Translations under genes and position numbers: made by a program
Assembly (NCBI GenBank): GCA_035626475.1
Contig: DASPNP010000065.1
Coordinates: 42,768 to 106,767, forward strand
From: DASPKT01 sp035626475
GTDB lineage: Bacteria > Pseudomonadota > Alphaproteobacteria > Azospirillales > Azospirillaceae
Reading direction: 5' to 3'
Length of the DNA stretch: 64,000 bases
Part shown: one piece after another, positions 1 through 8,222 of the stretch
How the letters are laid out: each line of letters begins with the position of its first letter
Position numbering within the stretch: the first letter of the stretch is position 1
Notes under the pieces: generated by a model
Database searches by the model: none
The model's input: only the letters and a program-made list of their open reading frames with translations
What the model was told of the DNA's origin: nothing

Positions 1-155
1 ATGACCGCCAGCGGCCTGGGCGCGCCGGGCTGGGCGCCGTAGAGCAGCGTCGGCACCGGCCGGCCGCGCGCCGGGTCGACCAAGTCCAATACCTCCTGCG
101 CCTGGACGGGCCCGGCCACCAATGCCAGCAGCGCCGCGGCCAGCAGGCGCCTCAC
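1..155 (-). CDS. Exported protein, N-terminal part, possible alpha/beta hydrolase
   Basis: The reading frame starts at a GTG whose last two bases overlap the stop of the upstream DTW gene (GTGA overlap), so it is probably translationally coupled. It runs off the left edge of the window. The first 20 or so residues form a typical Sec signal peptide (RRLLAAALLALVAGPVQAQ). They are followed by a segment with DPARGRPVPTLLY, which resembles the start of dienelactone-hydrolase-like or PAF-acetylhydrolase-like enzymes. Only about 51 codons are visible, so the family is a guess and the catalytic residues are outside the window. Confidence 0.5.
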   Translation of the reverse strand, partial: MRRLLAAALLALVAGPVQAQEVLDLVDPARGRPVPTLLYGAQPGAPRPLAV

Positions 156-970
156 GAGGCGCCGCCCTTCGGCTTGCCGCGCCCGCCCCGCCACCGGCCG
201 CCCGGGCGCCCGCCGGGCCGTCCCCCAGGGCGCCCACCGGCCTTCTTCTCCTCGGCACCGGGTCGCCGGCCGCTGGCGCGGTAGGCGGCGACGAGGCGCT
301 TGAAGGGGGCGGTGAGGGCGTCCAGCAAGTCGGGGCGCCGCTCCAGCACGGAGAGTGCGAAGGCGGCGGCCTCCAGCGTCGAGACGCTCTCCTTGCGCGG
401 CTCGCGGCGCAGCTCGCCATAGGCGGAGCGGAAATGCGGATGGATGACCAGCCGCCGCAGCTTCAGCAGCCAGGCGTTGCGCCACCACAGCGCCTTGGCC
501 TGGCTCCAGGATCCGTCCAGCAGCACGATGCCGTCGAGTTCGGCAAGCGCCGCGGCCTCCTCGGCCTCGGGCAGCAGCTGGCCCTTCTTGTCGACCAGAC
601 GTGCCGCGCCGGCGGGAACGGAGGTCACATCCTCGCCCGAGCCCATGTAGAGCACCGCCCAGCGCTTGGCGTCGGGCGGCGTGTCCTTGGGCGCCAGCGG
701 GCCCAGCGCCTTGGCGAGGTTGGGCCAGGAGAGCCCGACGCGCAGGGCGGCGCGGGGCAGCTGCAGGGTCAGCAGCCGGGCGGTGCCCAGCTCGACGTCC
801 TGCTCCTGCGGGTGCTGCAGCACCAGCACCGCCAGCCGGTTCTCCACCCGCGTCAGGTCGGCGCAGCCGCAGAGATCGGCCGGCTTGCGGCAGGCGGGGC
901 AGGGGGCGGCGGCCTCGGGTGCAGGGGCGGCGTCGGTCGGCTCGGGCGTCGGCGTGTCGTCTGTCATCAT
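152..970 (-). CDS. DTW-domain protein, likely tRNA-uridine aminocarboxypropyltransferase
   Basis: 272 aa. The DTW family (TapT/YfiP and relatives) transfers the 3-amino-3-carboxypropyl group of SAM to tRNA uridine to make acp3U. The N-terminus has a Cys cluster at residues 24, 27, 34 and 36, spaced like a zinc knuckle. The family signature is at about residues 152-159 (DGSWSQAK, in place of the canonical D-x-T-W). The last 35 or so residues are a low-complexity basic Gly/Arg tail (repeated GGRP units, then RGG and lysines) not expected in the family core; RNA binding by it would be inference. The gene overlaps the downstream exported-protein gene by 3 bases. MM at the start leaves two adjacent ATG choices. 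Confidence 0.8.
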   Translation of the reverse strand: MMTDDTPTPEPTDAAPAPEAAAPCPACRKPADLCGCADLTRVENRLAVLVLQHPQEQDVELGTARLLTLQLPRAALRVGLSWPNLAKALGPLAPKDTPPDAKRWAVLYMGSGEDVTSVPAGAARLVDKKGQLLPEAEEAAALAELDGIVLLDGSWSQAKALWWRNAWLLKLRRLVIHPHFRSAYGELRREPRKESVSTLEAAAFALSVLERRPDLLDALTAPFKRLVAAYRASGRRPGAEEKKAGGRPGGRPGGRPGGRWRGGRGKPKGGAS

Positions 971-1022
971 GGCCGCACCTTAGACCATGCGGCCCTTCCA
1001 TGCGACGCCCTCGGCCGCCGGA

Positions 1023-1652
1023 TCAGGCCTCCAGCGCGATGCCCTCGCGCTCCAGCGCGCGGCGCACCGCCGGCCGGGCCAGCATGCGGCGCGTGTGGGC
1101 GGTCCAGGCCGGGAAGCGCTCGGCCATCTCCAGCCCGATGACGGTGCCCCAGCGCCAGAAGACCAGCAGGTAGGGATCGGCGACGCTGTAGGTCGAGAAG
1201 GCCCAGTCGCGGCCCGTCAGCATGGTCTCGACCTCGTCGAAGAATTTCTCGATGGCCGTGCGCGAGGTCGCCTGGATGGCGGGATGCGCCGCCTCGTCCT
1301 CGGCGAAGCGGCCGGCGCGCCACAGGCCGGCGAAGGCGATGTGGACGCTGGAGCCGAGGAAGGACATCAGCGAATGGGCATGCGCCCGCTCCCAGGGATC
1401 GGCGGGCAGCAGCCCCTTCTCCGGCGCGGTGCCGGCCAGCCAAGTGAGGATGGCGGCGTTCTCGGTCAGCACCTTGCCCTCGATCGAGAGGGCGGGCACC
1501 CGGGCGCGCGGATTGACGGCGAGGTATTCGGGCTTCAGATGCTCGCCCTGGCGCAGCATCACCAGGACGGGATCGAAGGGCCGGCCGATCTCCTCCAGCA
1601 CGATGTGCGGGGCGAGCGAGCAGGCGCCGGGGCTGTAGAAGAGCGTCGTCAT
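1023..1652 (-). CDS. Glutathione S-transferase family protein
   Basis: 209 aa, the usual GST length. The N-terminal thioredoxin-like domain opens with LFYSPGACSLAPHI, the beta-class bacterial GST signature in which the Tyr/Ser/Cys residues line the glutathione site. The motif around PRARVPAL supplies the cis-Pro, and LTENAAIL the gamma-glutamyl-binding loop. The all-alpha C-terminal domain follows from about residue 85. It probably detoxifies electrophiles in the cytoplasm; the substrate is unknown. It stands alone between the DTW gene and the exported protein at 1763. Confidence 0.88.
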   Translation of the reverse strand: MTTLFYSPGACSLAPHIVLEEIGRPFDPVLVMLRQGEHLKPEYLAVNPRARVPALSIEGKVLTENAAILTWLAGTAPEKGLLPADPWERAHAHSLMSFLGSSVHIAFAGLWRAGRFAEDEAAHPAIQATSRTAIEKFFDEVETMLTGRDWAFSTYSVADPYLLVFWRWGTVIGLEMAERFPAWTAHTRRMLARPAVRRALEREGIALEA

Positions 1653-1762
1653 GGCGGAGGCGTTCCTTTCCGAACCGCTGCTGCGGACCGGGAAAGGCTA
1701 ATCCGGCCTGACGTGCCGATCCAATGCGGCCCGCGCGGGGCAGCCGAGCCCTTTGGCGCGCC

Positions 1763-2281
1763 TTAGTTCACCCGGCGCACGTACCAGGACAGGCTGGGGC
1801 CCTCGGCATAGGCCATGAGGAAATTGCCCAGCGCCTTGCGGCTGATGCGCACCTGCCGGCCGACCATGCGCGAGGACAGCGCCGCCGGCTCGGTCAGGGT
1901 CCAGGTTTGGCCGTTGGCGAGCCGGATCAGTGCCTTGCCGTTTGAGCGCATCTCGATCTCCTCGACGACGGCGACGATCTGGTCGACATCCTCCGAGGTC
2001 TTGCCGACGCCGAAGCGCTGCTCGGCGGTCAGCGGCGCCGGGGCGGCGGGTGCCGCGGGGGCCGCCGCCACGCCCGGCGCGGGTGCCGCCGGCGGGGCCG
2101 GGGGCGGCGTCTGCATCAGGGTGCGCAGCGCCGGCAGGGCCGAGTCGAAGCATTTCAGCCGCGCCGCGTCGTCACGGATCTCGCCGCAGGCCAGCATCTG
2201 CCGCTGCGCGTCCGCCAGCGCCGGGCCGGCGGGCAGGAGGGCTGCGGCGATGGCGAGGATCGGCAGGCGGGCGGCGCGCAA
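1763..2281 (-). CDS. Exported hypothetical protein with TTG start
   Basis: 172 aa. The only start giving a complete Sec signal peptide (residues 1-23, ending ALA-D) is a TTG five bases after the purS stop, which suggests coupling to the pur operon. The mature N-terminus has two Cys (LACGEIRDDAARLKCFDSAL), a motif common in small periplasmic alphaproteobacterial proteins. A Pro/Ala linker (about 58-85) and a C-terminal domain of about 85 aa follow. In many relatives purQ occupies this position after purS; here neither purQ nor purL follows. The function is not recognised. Confidence 0.65.
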   Translation of the reverse strand: MRAARLPILAIAAALLPAGPALADAQRQMLACGEIRDDAARLKCFDSALPALRTLMQTPPPAPPAAPAPGVAAAPAAPAAPAPLTAEQRFGVGKTSEDVDQIVAVVEEIEMRSNGKALIRLANGQTWTLTEPAALSSRMVGRQVRISRKALGNFLMAYAEGPSLSWYVRRVN

Positions 2282-2285
2282 GGGC

Positions 2286-2528
2286 TCAGGCCACCAGCTC
2301 GATCGAGTAATCCTCGATCACCGTGTTGGCCAGAAGCTTGCGGCACATGGCCTCGACCGACTCGCGGGCCTTGGCCGGGTCCTTCTCCGACAGCTCCAGC
2401 TCGATCAGCTTGCCCTGTCGGACCTCGCCCACGCCCTCGAAGCCGAGGCCCTGCAGGGCGTTGCCGATGGCCTTGCCCTGCGGGTCCAGAACGCCGTGCT
2501 TCAGGGTGACGACAACCTTGGCCTTCAT
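2286..2528 (-). CDS. purS: Phosphoribosylformylglycinamidine synthase subunit PurS
   Basis: 80 aa, the normal PurS length. It starts at the ATG of MKAKVVVTLK, preceded by a GGAAGCGG ribosome-binding site. PurS is the small subunit that bridges PurL and PurQ in the FGAM synthetase of purine synthesis. The conserved GVLDPQGKAI and the C-terminal NTVIEDY are visible. It lies 28 bp after purC on the same strand. An in-frame extension to 2582 would overlap purC and is unlikely. Confidence 0.92.
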   Translation of the reverse strand: MKAKVVVTLKHGVLDPQGKAIGNALQGLGFEGVGEVRQGKLIELELSEKDPAKARESVEAMCRKLLANTVIEDYSIELVA

Positions 2529-2556
2529 CGTTCCGCTTCCGTAATGACGTTGGTTC

Positions 2557-3321
2557 TTACTGGACGAGCTTGGGGGCGGCATGGTCGCCCGGACCGCCCT
2601 CCGGCAGGATGCCGAGACGGCGCGCCACCTCCTGGTAGGCCTCCTCGACCTTGCCGAGGTCCTGGCGGAACCTGTCCTTGTCCAGCTTCTCGTTGGTCTT
2701 CATGTCCCAGAGGCGGCAATTGTCCGGGCTGATCTCGTCGGCCAGGATGATGCGCATCTCGTCATTCTCCCACAGCCGGCCGTACTCGACCTTGAAGTCG
2801 ACCAGGCGCAGCCCGATGCCCAGGAACAGGCCGGAGAGGTAGTCGTTGATGCGCAGGCTCAGCGCCAGCATGTCGTCCAAATCCTGGGGCGCGGCCCAGC
2901 CGAAGGCGGTGATGTGCTCCTCGGAGACCATCGGGTCGCCCAGCTCGTCGGACTTGTAGTAGTACTCGACGATCGAGCGCGGCAGCTGCGTGCCCTCGGG
3001 GATGCCGAAGCGCTTGGTCAGCGAGCCGGCCGCGACGTTGCGGATCACCACCTCGATCGGGATGATCTCGACCTCGCGGACCAGCTGCTCCCGCATGTTC
3101 AGGCGGCGGACGAAGTGCGTGGGCACGCCGATGTCCGCCAGCTTGGTCATGAGGTATTCGGAGATGCGGTTGTTGAGGACGCCCTTGCCGGTGATCGTCC
3201 CCTTCTTCTGATTGTTGAAGGCGGTCGCATCGTCCTTGAAGTACTGCACCAGGGTGCCGGGCTCCGGACCCTCGAAAAGGATCTTGGCCTTGCCCTCGTA
3301 GATCCGCCGGCGTCTCGTCAT
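2557..3321 (-). CDS. purC: SAICAR synthetase (phosphoribosylaminoimidazole-succinocarboxamide synthase)
   Basis: 254 aa, full length for the bacterial enzyme. It couples CAIR with aspartate using ATP in purine biosynthesis. Family motifs are clear: YEGKAKILFEG at the N-terminus, KDDATAFNNQKKG, the SLTKRFG segment, VDFKVEYGR, and ADEISPDNCRLWD near residue 200. It is followed by purS. The region upstream (3322-3585) carries no gene, only a palindromic repeat. Confidence 0.96.
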   Translation of the reverse strand: MTRRRRIYEGKAKILFEGPEPGTLVQYFKDDATAFNNQKKGTITGKGVLNNRISEYLMTKLADIGVPTHFVRRLNMREQLVREVEIIPIEVVIRNVAAGSLTKRFGIPEGTQLPRSIVEYYYKSDELGDPMVSEEHITAFGWAAPQDLDDMLALSLRINDYLSGLFLGIGLRLVDFKVEYGRLWENDEMRIILADEISPDNCRLWDMKTNEKLDKDRFRQDLGKVEEAYQEVARRLGILPEGGPGDHAAPKLVQ

Positions 3322-3496
3322 GGACCTGTCTTCTCAAGTGGCAATGACCCGCGTGGACGGGCCGCGCGGGTCTTAACAGAAGTCGGGGCAGGATATAGCA
3401 GCCGGAACCCGCCGCCACAATAAAAGCGGCCCTGCGACGGGGGCCGCCCTGCGTTGCGGTATCCCTCGGAGCTCCGGCCGGCGTCTCCGGGGCTTG

Positions 3497-3573
3497 TAGG
3501 TCGCATGGAGGCGAAGCCGCAATGCGACGTTCCCGGCCGGACGTGTCGCATTCCGCTGCGCTGCATGCGACCT
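3497..3573. repeat. REP-like imperfect palindrome, GGTCGCATGGA family
   Basis: Two arms of about 30 bp (3497-3528 and 3545-3573) are imperfect inverted repeats around the core AGGTCGCATG / CATGCGACCT. A second copy of the same element lies at 44372-44453. Both copies are intergenic, so this is a dispersed REP-type repeat rather than a gene-specific site. It sits between the convergent-to-tandem ends of the NRDE gene region and purC, and could fold into a stem in RNA. Confidence 0.75.
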
Positions 3574-3585
3574 GCGGGCGCCTGG

Positions 3586-4338
3586 TCAGAGCTCCAGCGC
3601 CTCGAACGCCGTGCGGTCCGGCCGGCCCGGGGCGAAGCGCCAGACCGGCTTGACGCCCGGGCGCTCCATGGAGGGCAGGGCGATCAGGCTGGAGCAGATG
3701 GTCTCGAACCCCACCGGCGTGACCACGCACATGGCGCCGCGCGGGCCGACGTCGCCGTCCCAGACCCGGCTGCCCAGCAGCTCCTCCCAGCGGGACCACT
3801 CGCCGGTATCCGGATCGGGCGCCGGGCCGGCGGCGAAGAGCGGGCGGTAGAAGCGGGTGCGGGGGCTGGCCGCCTCGTCGTTCATGTCCATGGCGGTGAC
3901 CATGGACAGGCCGGCCGGTATGCGCTCCGCCCGCACCGTGCCGTCGCCGCAGTGCGCCAGCCAGAAGGCGTCGCGGTTGTCGGCCACGACCAGGTTGAAG
4001 GGGCGGTAGGCGCCGGGGTCCAGCTCCGCCAGGGCGGCCGCCGCGTCGCGCGCGTCGGCATGGTCCAGCGCCTCCAGCACCAGCTCGCCGCGCGAGCGCT
4101 TGCCCGGCTGCGGCCCCAGCGTGTTCTCGCGGTTCAGCACGCAGGCGACCACGCCCTCGTCGTTCAACCCGCACCAGGTGCCGCCGGCCAGCTCGTCCAT
4201 CCCCGCCACCAAATTGCCGCGGTCGGGCCAGTGGCGGGCGGGCGGCTTCCAGGGCCGGTCGACCATCTCGTCGCGGTTGGCGCCGATGACGAGCGGCCAG
4301 GCATGGCCGGGGCGGTGGAGGATGACGACGCTGCACAT
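3586..4338 (-). CDS. NRDE family protein (TANGO2-like)
   Basis: 250 aa. The start MCSVVILHRP places Cys2 at the mature N-terminus, as in Ntn-hydrolase-like NRDE/DUF833 proteins. The NRDE motif itself is at residues 20-23 (GANRDEMVDRPW). GGTWCGLNDEGVVACVLN and the FNLVVAD/AFWLAHCGDG segments also match the family. Eukaryotic TANGO2 is implicated in heme/lipid homeostasis, but the bacterial role is unsettled. It is a stand-alone gene. Confidence 0.85.
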   Translation of the reverse strand: MCSVVILHRPGHAWPLVIGANRDEMVDRPWKPPARHWPDRGNLVAGMDELAGGTWCGLNDEGVVACVLNRENTLGPQPGKRSRGELVLEALDHADARDAAAALAELDPGAYRPFNLVVADNRDAFWLAHCGDGTVRAERIPAGLSMVTAMDMNDEAASPRTRFYRPLFAAGPAPDPDTGEWSRWEELLGSRVWDGDVGPRGAMCVVTPVGFETICSSLIALPSMERPGVKPVWRFAPGRPDRTAFEALEL

Positions 4339-4467
4339 GGCAGGACCCTAGCGCCGCCGGGCGCCCGCCCGCAAGCCGGGCCGCGATTACCCCCTTGGCG
4401 TCCGGGGTTTTTGGTGAGACGCTTCGAGTCGCAGCGACAAGCCCGTGCCGCAACAGAGGGGGACGAG

Positions 4468-4791
4468 ATGACCACCATGTTCGAGGAGCGTGAGCGCGGT
4501 TTCGAGAACAAGTTCGCGCACGACCAGGAGATCGACTTCCGGGTGACCGCCCGCCGGGCCAAGCTCCTGGGCCTCTGGGCCGCGGCGCAGCTGGGGCTGC
4601 AGGGCGACGAGGCGAAGGCCTATGCCCGCCACATGGCCCAGGTCGATTTCGACGAGCCCAGCCACCATGACCTGGTCGAGCGCATCGAGGCCGACCTCCA
4701 CGGCAAGGGCATCGCCGTCACCCGCCGCCGCATCGAGGACGAGATGAAGCGCCTGCTCGACGTCGCCCGCGGCGAGGTCATGGCGGAGTAG
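4468..4791 (+). CDS. F1-ATPase inhibitor zeta subunit (DUF1476)
   Basis: 107 aa. The start is the ATG of MTTMFEERERGFENKF, preceded by GAGGGGGACGAG. The zeta subunit is an alphaproteobacterial inhibitor of the F1Fo-ATP synthase, related in mode of action to IF1. The N-terminal FEERERGFENKFAHDQE segment is the inhibitory region, followed by a four-helix bundle with RRAKLLGLWAA and a C-terminal DEMKRLLDVAR. The family is essentially confined to Alphaproteobacteria, which supports the taxonomic call. A strong hairpin follows the stop. Confidence 0.9.
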   Translation: MTTMFEERERGFENKFAHDQEIDFRVTARRAKLLGLWAAAQLGLQGDEAKAYARHMAQVDFDEPSHHDLVERIEADLHGKGIAVTRRRIEDEMKRLLDVARGEVMAE

Positions 4792-4797
4792 AACGGG

Positions 4798-4824
4798 GGA
4801 GGCCCGGGCGGTCCCCGGGCCTCC
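4798..4824 (+). terminator. Hairpin after the zeta subunit gene
   Basis: Perfect 11-bp stem (GGAGGCCCGGG / CCCGGGCCTCC) with a 5-nt loop, starting 7 bases after the stop. There is no T-tract, so termination may be weak or assisted. Confidence 0.5.
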
Positions 4825-4847
4825 GCCTCGACCTTCCACGGCCCAAC

Positions 4848-4899
4848 CGTCCGGCCCTCAATCGTCCGGCCCTCTATCGTCCGGCCCTCAATCGTCCGG
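4848..4899. repeat. Tandem 15-bp direct repeat
   Basis: Three copies of CGTCCGGCCCTCAAT (the middle one differs by one base) plus a partial fourth. The array overlaps the last few codons of the gene at 4888-5136. It is a short minisatellite of unknown role. Confidence 0.8.
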
Positions 4900-5136
4900 G
4901 TGGATGCCCTTCTCGGCACGGAAGCGCTGCAGGTCCTGCTCGGCCGCGTCCAGGCGGCGCTCCGCCAGGTCGCGCAGGTCGCGCAGCAGCGCGTGGGCGC
5001 GGGTGGCCTCGTCGCCCGGCCCGAAGGCCTCGGCCGCCTCTCCCTCCAGCCGGGCGATGGCCATGCCCAGCTCCACCAGCCGTTCCAGCTGCGCGACGCG
5101 GCGCGCCTCCTCGTCGATCGCGGGGGTGGGGTCCAT
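4888..5136 (-). CDS. Small helical hypothetical protein
   Basis: 82 aa with a start at MDPTPAIDEEARRVAQLERL. It is rich in Glu, Arg, Ala and Leu with heptad-like spacing, so it is probably a coiled coil or helical hairpin. It has no signal peptide or membrane segment. The stop codon falls within the 15-bp tandem repeat array, so length variation at the C-terminus between strains is possible. The family is not recognised. Confidence 0.5.
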   Translation of the reverse strand: MDPTPAIDEEARRVAQLERLVELGMAIARLEGEAAEAFGPGDEATRAHALLRDLRDLAERRLDAAEQDLQRFRAEKGIHPDD

Positions 5137-5351
5137 GCGCGCGCTCCGTGGCTGTCCTGATCCGCAGGGATAAACAGCCGGCGGCGGCGGTTGGCGCCAG
5201 GAACCCGGCGGTTCAGGGGCAAAGCCCCTACATATCGACGGGACGTTCCGAAGCGGCTAAAGTCCGCGCGACCCGTGGGGGCGCCAGGCGCCGCGCGGCG
5301 ACAAGAAACGGGGGCGCCGCCTAGAGCGCCGAAGGGACAAGGGGGTAGGCC

Positions 5352-7376
5352 GTGAACCTTTACGGCAATGAGGAAATCAAGGAACTCACGATCCGCAGCG
5401 TCATCCTCGGCGCGCTGATCACCGTGGTCTTCACCGCGGCCAACGTCTATCTCGGGCTGAAGGTCGGGCTGACCATCGCCTCGGCCATCCCGGCGGCGGT
5501 CATCTCCATGGCCGTCCTGAAGCTGGCGAGCGACAGCAACATCCGCGAGAACACCACCGTCCAGACCATCGCGTCGGCGGCGGGCACGCTCTCCTCCATC
5601 ATCTTCGTGCTGCCGGGCCTGATCATCGTCGGCTACTGGCAGGACTTCCCCTTCTGGCAGTCGGCGCTGGTCTGCGCCATCGGCGGCATCCTGGGCGTCA
5701 TGTACACGGTGCCGCTGCGCCGGGCCATGGTGGTGGAGGGCGGCCTGCCCTACCCGGAAGGCGTCGCCGCGGCCGAGGTGCTGAAGGTCGGCAGCCCGGG
5801 CATGTCCGCCTCGGACCAGCCCGAGCATGACGAGCGCCAGGGCACGGCCGGGCTGAAGGACATCGTCGCCGGCACGCTGGCCTCCACCGGCTTCGCCATC
5901 GTCAAGGCGCTGGGCATCTTCGGCGGCGAGGTGGTGAAGACCTTCACCTTCGGCACCGCCGTCACCCGCATCGGCACCGAGCTGTCGCTCCCGCTGATCG
6001 GTGTCGGCATCCTGGTCGGCATGACCGTCGGCATCTCGCAGTTCATCGGCGTCATCATCGCCTGGGGCGTGGCCGTGCCGATCCTGACGGCGCAGACCCC
6101 GCCGCCGGAAGGGGTGGAGCTGGCGCAGCACGCGACGACCATCTGGCGCACCCAGGTCCGCTTCATCGGCGCGGGCTCCATCGCCGTCGCCGCCGTCTGG
6201 ACCCTGATCCTGCTGTCGCGGCCGATGGTCGAGGGCATCCGCTCCTCCATCGCGGCGATGAAGACGGTGCGGACCAGCGGCTCGGCCGGCCTGCCGCGCG
6301 TCGAGCGCGACATCCCCTTCAACTGGGTGGTGGGCGTCAGCCTGGCGACCCTGATCCCGATGGCGGCGCTGGTCGCCTACTTCATCGGCGGCACCGGCGA
6401 GGCGCTGGCTTCCAAGCTGATCCTGCTGACGGTGGTGGCGACCCTGTTCGCCGCCGTCATCGGCTTCGCGGTGGGGGCGGCCAGCGGCTACATGGCCGGC
6501 CTGATCGGCTCCTCCAACAGCCCGGTCTCCTCGATCTCCATCGTCTCGGTGATCATCATCTCGGCGATCCTGGTCGGCATCCTGTCGGGCGGCGGCCTGC
6601 TGGACCAGCCCGACGTGAAGACGGCGGCGATCGCGCTGGCGCTGTTCGCCACCTCGATCGTGCTGGCGGTCGCCACGGTCGCCAACGACAACCTCCAGGA
6701 CCTGAAGACCGGCCAGCTGGTCGGCGCCACCCCCTGGCGGCAGGAGACGGCGCTGGTCATCGGCGTCATCGTCGGCGCCATCGTCATCCCGCCGGTGCTG
6801 GACCTGCTGAACAGCGCCTACGGCTTCGCCGGCGCGCCGAACGCCACGGACCGCTCGCTGGCGGCCCCGCAGGCGACGCTGATGTCCTCCATCGCCCAGG
6901 GCATCCTCGGCGGCGGGCTGAACTGGAAGATGCTGGGCTACGGCGCCGTCGTCGGCGTGATCCTGGTGGCGGTCGACGAGATGCTGCGGCGCTCGGGCGG
7001 CAAGTACCGCCTGCCGCCGCTGGCCGTATCGATCGGCATCTACCTGCCGCTGACCACGACCATCCCGGTCACCATCGGCGCCTTCGTGGCCTACTTCGTC
7101 ACGCGCACGCTGAAGGCCCGGGCCGATGCGGCCGGCCAGGACTATGAGCGCTTCTCGGCGACGCCGCTGCACCGGGGCGTGCTGCTGGCCTCGGGCCTGA
7201 TCGTGGGCGAAAGCCTGTTCGGCGTGGTGCTGGCGGGCCTCATCGTCGGCTCCGGCAACGACGCGCCGCTGGCCGTCGTCAGCGACTTCCACCTGGGGGA
7301 GACGATCGGCGGCATCGCCTTCCTGGCGGCGCTGTACGGGGCCTACCGCTGGATCATCGGCAAGAAGTGGGCCTGA
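5352..7376 (+). CDS. OPT family oligopeptide transporter
   Basis: 674 aa starting at a GTG with GGGGG about 8 bases upstream. About 14-16 hydrophobic segments span the protein. The N-terminal ELTIRSVILGALITVVFTAANVYLGLKVG and the VEGGLPYPEGVAAAEVLKVG motifs are diagnostic of the bacterial OPT (TIGR00733-like) group. The C-terminus has YLPLTTTIPVTIGAF and ends GKKWA. OPT proteins import peptides or metal chelates by proton symport; the substrate here is unknown. It is a single-gene unit ending at a rho-independent-type hairpin. Confidence 0.92.
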   Translation: MNLYGNEEIKELTIRSVILGALITVVFTAANVYLGLKVGLTIASAIPAAVISMAVLKLASDSNIRENTTVQTIASAAGTLSSIIFVLPGLIIVGYWQDFPFWQSALVCAIGGILGVMYTVPLRRAMVVEGGLPYPEGVAAAEVLKVGSPGMSASDQPEHDERQGTAGLKDIVAGTLASTGFAIVKALGIFGGEVVKTFTFGTAVTRIGTELSLPLIGVGILVGMTVGISQFIGVIIAWGVAVPILTAQTPPPEGVELAQHATTIWRTQVRFIGAGSIAVAAVWTLILLSRPMVEGIRSSIAAMKTVRTSGSAGLPRVERDIPFNWVVGVSLATLIPMAALVAYFIGGTGEALASKLILLTVVATLFAAVIGFAVGAASGYMAGLIGSSNSPVSSISIVSVIIISAILVGILSGGGLLDQPDVKTAAIALALFATSIVLAVATVANDNLQDLKTGQLVGATPWRQETALVIGVIVGAIVIPPVLDLLNSAYGFAGAPNATDRSLAAPQATLMSSIAQGILGGGLNWKMLGYGAVVGVILVAVDEMLRRSGGKYRLPPLAVSIGIYLPLTTTIPVTIGAFVAYFVTRTLKARADAAGQDYERFSATPLHRGVLLASGLIVGESLFGVVLAGLIVGSGNDAPLAVVSDFHLGETIGGIAFLAALYGAYRWIIGKKWA

Positions 7377-7404
7377 CCGGGCTCACCTCGCGGTGAAGGG
7401 AACG

Positions 7405-7437
7405 AGGGGCGGGGGGGAACCTCCGCCCCTTTCTCTT
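7405..7437 (+). terminator. Rho-independent terminator of the OPT gene
   Basis: Stem AGGGGCGG / CCGCCCCT followed by TTTCTCTTT, 29 bases after the stop. It lies between the OPT gene and the convergent acetyltransferase gene. Confidence 0.75.
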
Positions 7438-7445
7438 TGCGCAGA

Positions 7446-7892
7446 TCAGCGCCGCAGACGCATGTCGACATGCAGGATGCCGCCATCGTCATAGGGCTCG
7501 CTCTCGGTGACAAAGCCGAAGCGGCCGTAATAGTCCTGCAGGTGCGACTGGGCGGAGATGACGACATCGGCTGCGGGATGGTCGGCCGCCAATCGCTCGA
7601 GGCAGGCCTCGATCATCCGCCGCCCCAGCCCGGTGCCGCGCCGCGCCGGCGCCGCCACCAGCCGCCCGAAGGAGGCCGCCCCGCCCCGCGCTTCCGACGG
7701 CGTCAGCACCCGGGCGTAGCCGACGAGATCGTCCCCGTCCCAGGCCAGCAGGTGCCAGGCATCTTGGTCCTGGAAATCCAAATCGGCGAAAGGCGAGGTC
7801 TGCTCGACCACGAACACCTCCTGCCGGAACGCCAGCAGCCGGTAGAGCCCGTGGATGTCAAAGTCGGCGAAGCGGTGCCAGGTGAGGCGCAT
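7446..7892 (-). CDS. ElaA-like GNAT acetyltransferase
   Basis: 148 aa from the ATG of MRLTWHRFADFD; a longer in-frame extension runs through the divergent toxin-antitoxin genes and is rejected. The N-terminus LYRLLAFRQEVFVVEQTSPFADLDFQDQD is the ElaA signature. The acetyl-CoA loop is RRGTGLGRRMIEACL (a variant of Q/RxxGxG/A). The substrate is unknown. It is divergent from the antitoxin gene with 78 bp between the starts. Confidence 0.85.
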   Translation of the reverse strand: MRLTWHRFADFDIHGLYRLLAFRQEVFVVEQTSPFADLDFQDQDAWHLLAWDGDDLVGYARVLTPSEARGGAASFGRLVAAPARRGTGLGRRMIEACLERLAADHPAADVVISAQSHLQDYYGRFGFVTESEPYDDGGILHVDMRLRR

Positions 7893-7924
7893 GGTGACCT
7901 TGGGATCGGAGAGGCGTTGAAGGA

Positions 7925-7947
7925 TGCATGCGGTGCATGCACATAAT
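7925..7947 (+). promoter_or_regulatory. Palindromic operator and -10 of the toxin-antitoxin operon
   Basis: TGCATGC-GGT-GCATGCA is a perfect 7-bp inverted repeat (7925-7941) that abuts a CATAAT -10-like hexamer (7942-7947), 30 bp before the antitoxin start. The position and symmetry fit autoregulation by a ribbon-helix-helix antitoxin. Confidence 0.6.
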
Positions 7948-7970
7948 GATGCGATGAACGGAGGTGTCCA

Positions 7971-8222
7971 ATGGCCGACATCCTGACCATCCGCGAGCTC
8001 GATCCGCAAGTGCACGAGGCGCTGCGCCGCCGCGCCGCCGCCGCCGGCCGCAGCATGGAGGCCGAGGCGCGCGAGATCCTCCGTGCCGCCTGCCTGCCGG
8101 CCACGAACGAGGACTGGTTCGAGGGGGCGAAGGAGCGGGCGCTCGCACGAACCGGCGGCCGCATCCTCGAGGACAGCACGCCGATCATCCGTGAGGCCCG
8201 GGACACGCGGTATGGCGAGTGA
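7971..8222 (+). CDS. FitA/VapB-type antitoxin (ribbon-helix-helix)
   Basis: 83 aa with a strong ribosome-binding site (CGGAGGTG). The N-terminal ADILTIRELDPQVHEALRRRAAAAGRSMEAEAREILRAA is the Arc/MetJ-type DNA-binding fold seen in FitA antitoxins. The C-terminus, including WFEGAKERALARTGG, would thread into the toxin. The stop overlaps the toxin start by 11 bases, so they are co-translated. It probably neutralises the PIN toxin and represses its own promoter through the palindrome at 7925. Confidence 0.88.
   Translation: MADILTIRELDPQVHEALRRRAAAAGRSMEAEAREILRAACLPATNEDWFEGAKERALARTGGRILEDSTPIIREARDTRYGE

Noticed and set aside
2529..2582. N-terminal extension of PurS
   Set aside because: It would overlap purC and exceed the normal PurS length; the internal ATG has a good ribosome-binding site.
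4620..7292. 890-aa ORF opposite the OPT transporter
   Set aside because: Asp/Gly/Arg/His low-complexity shadow; the plus-strand OPT gene explains the region.
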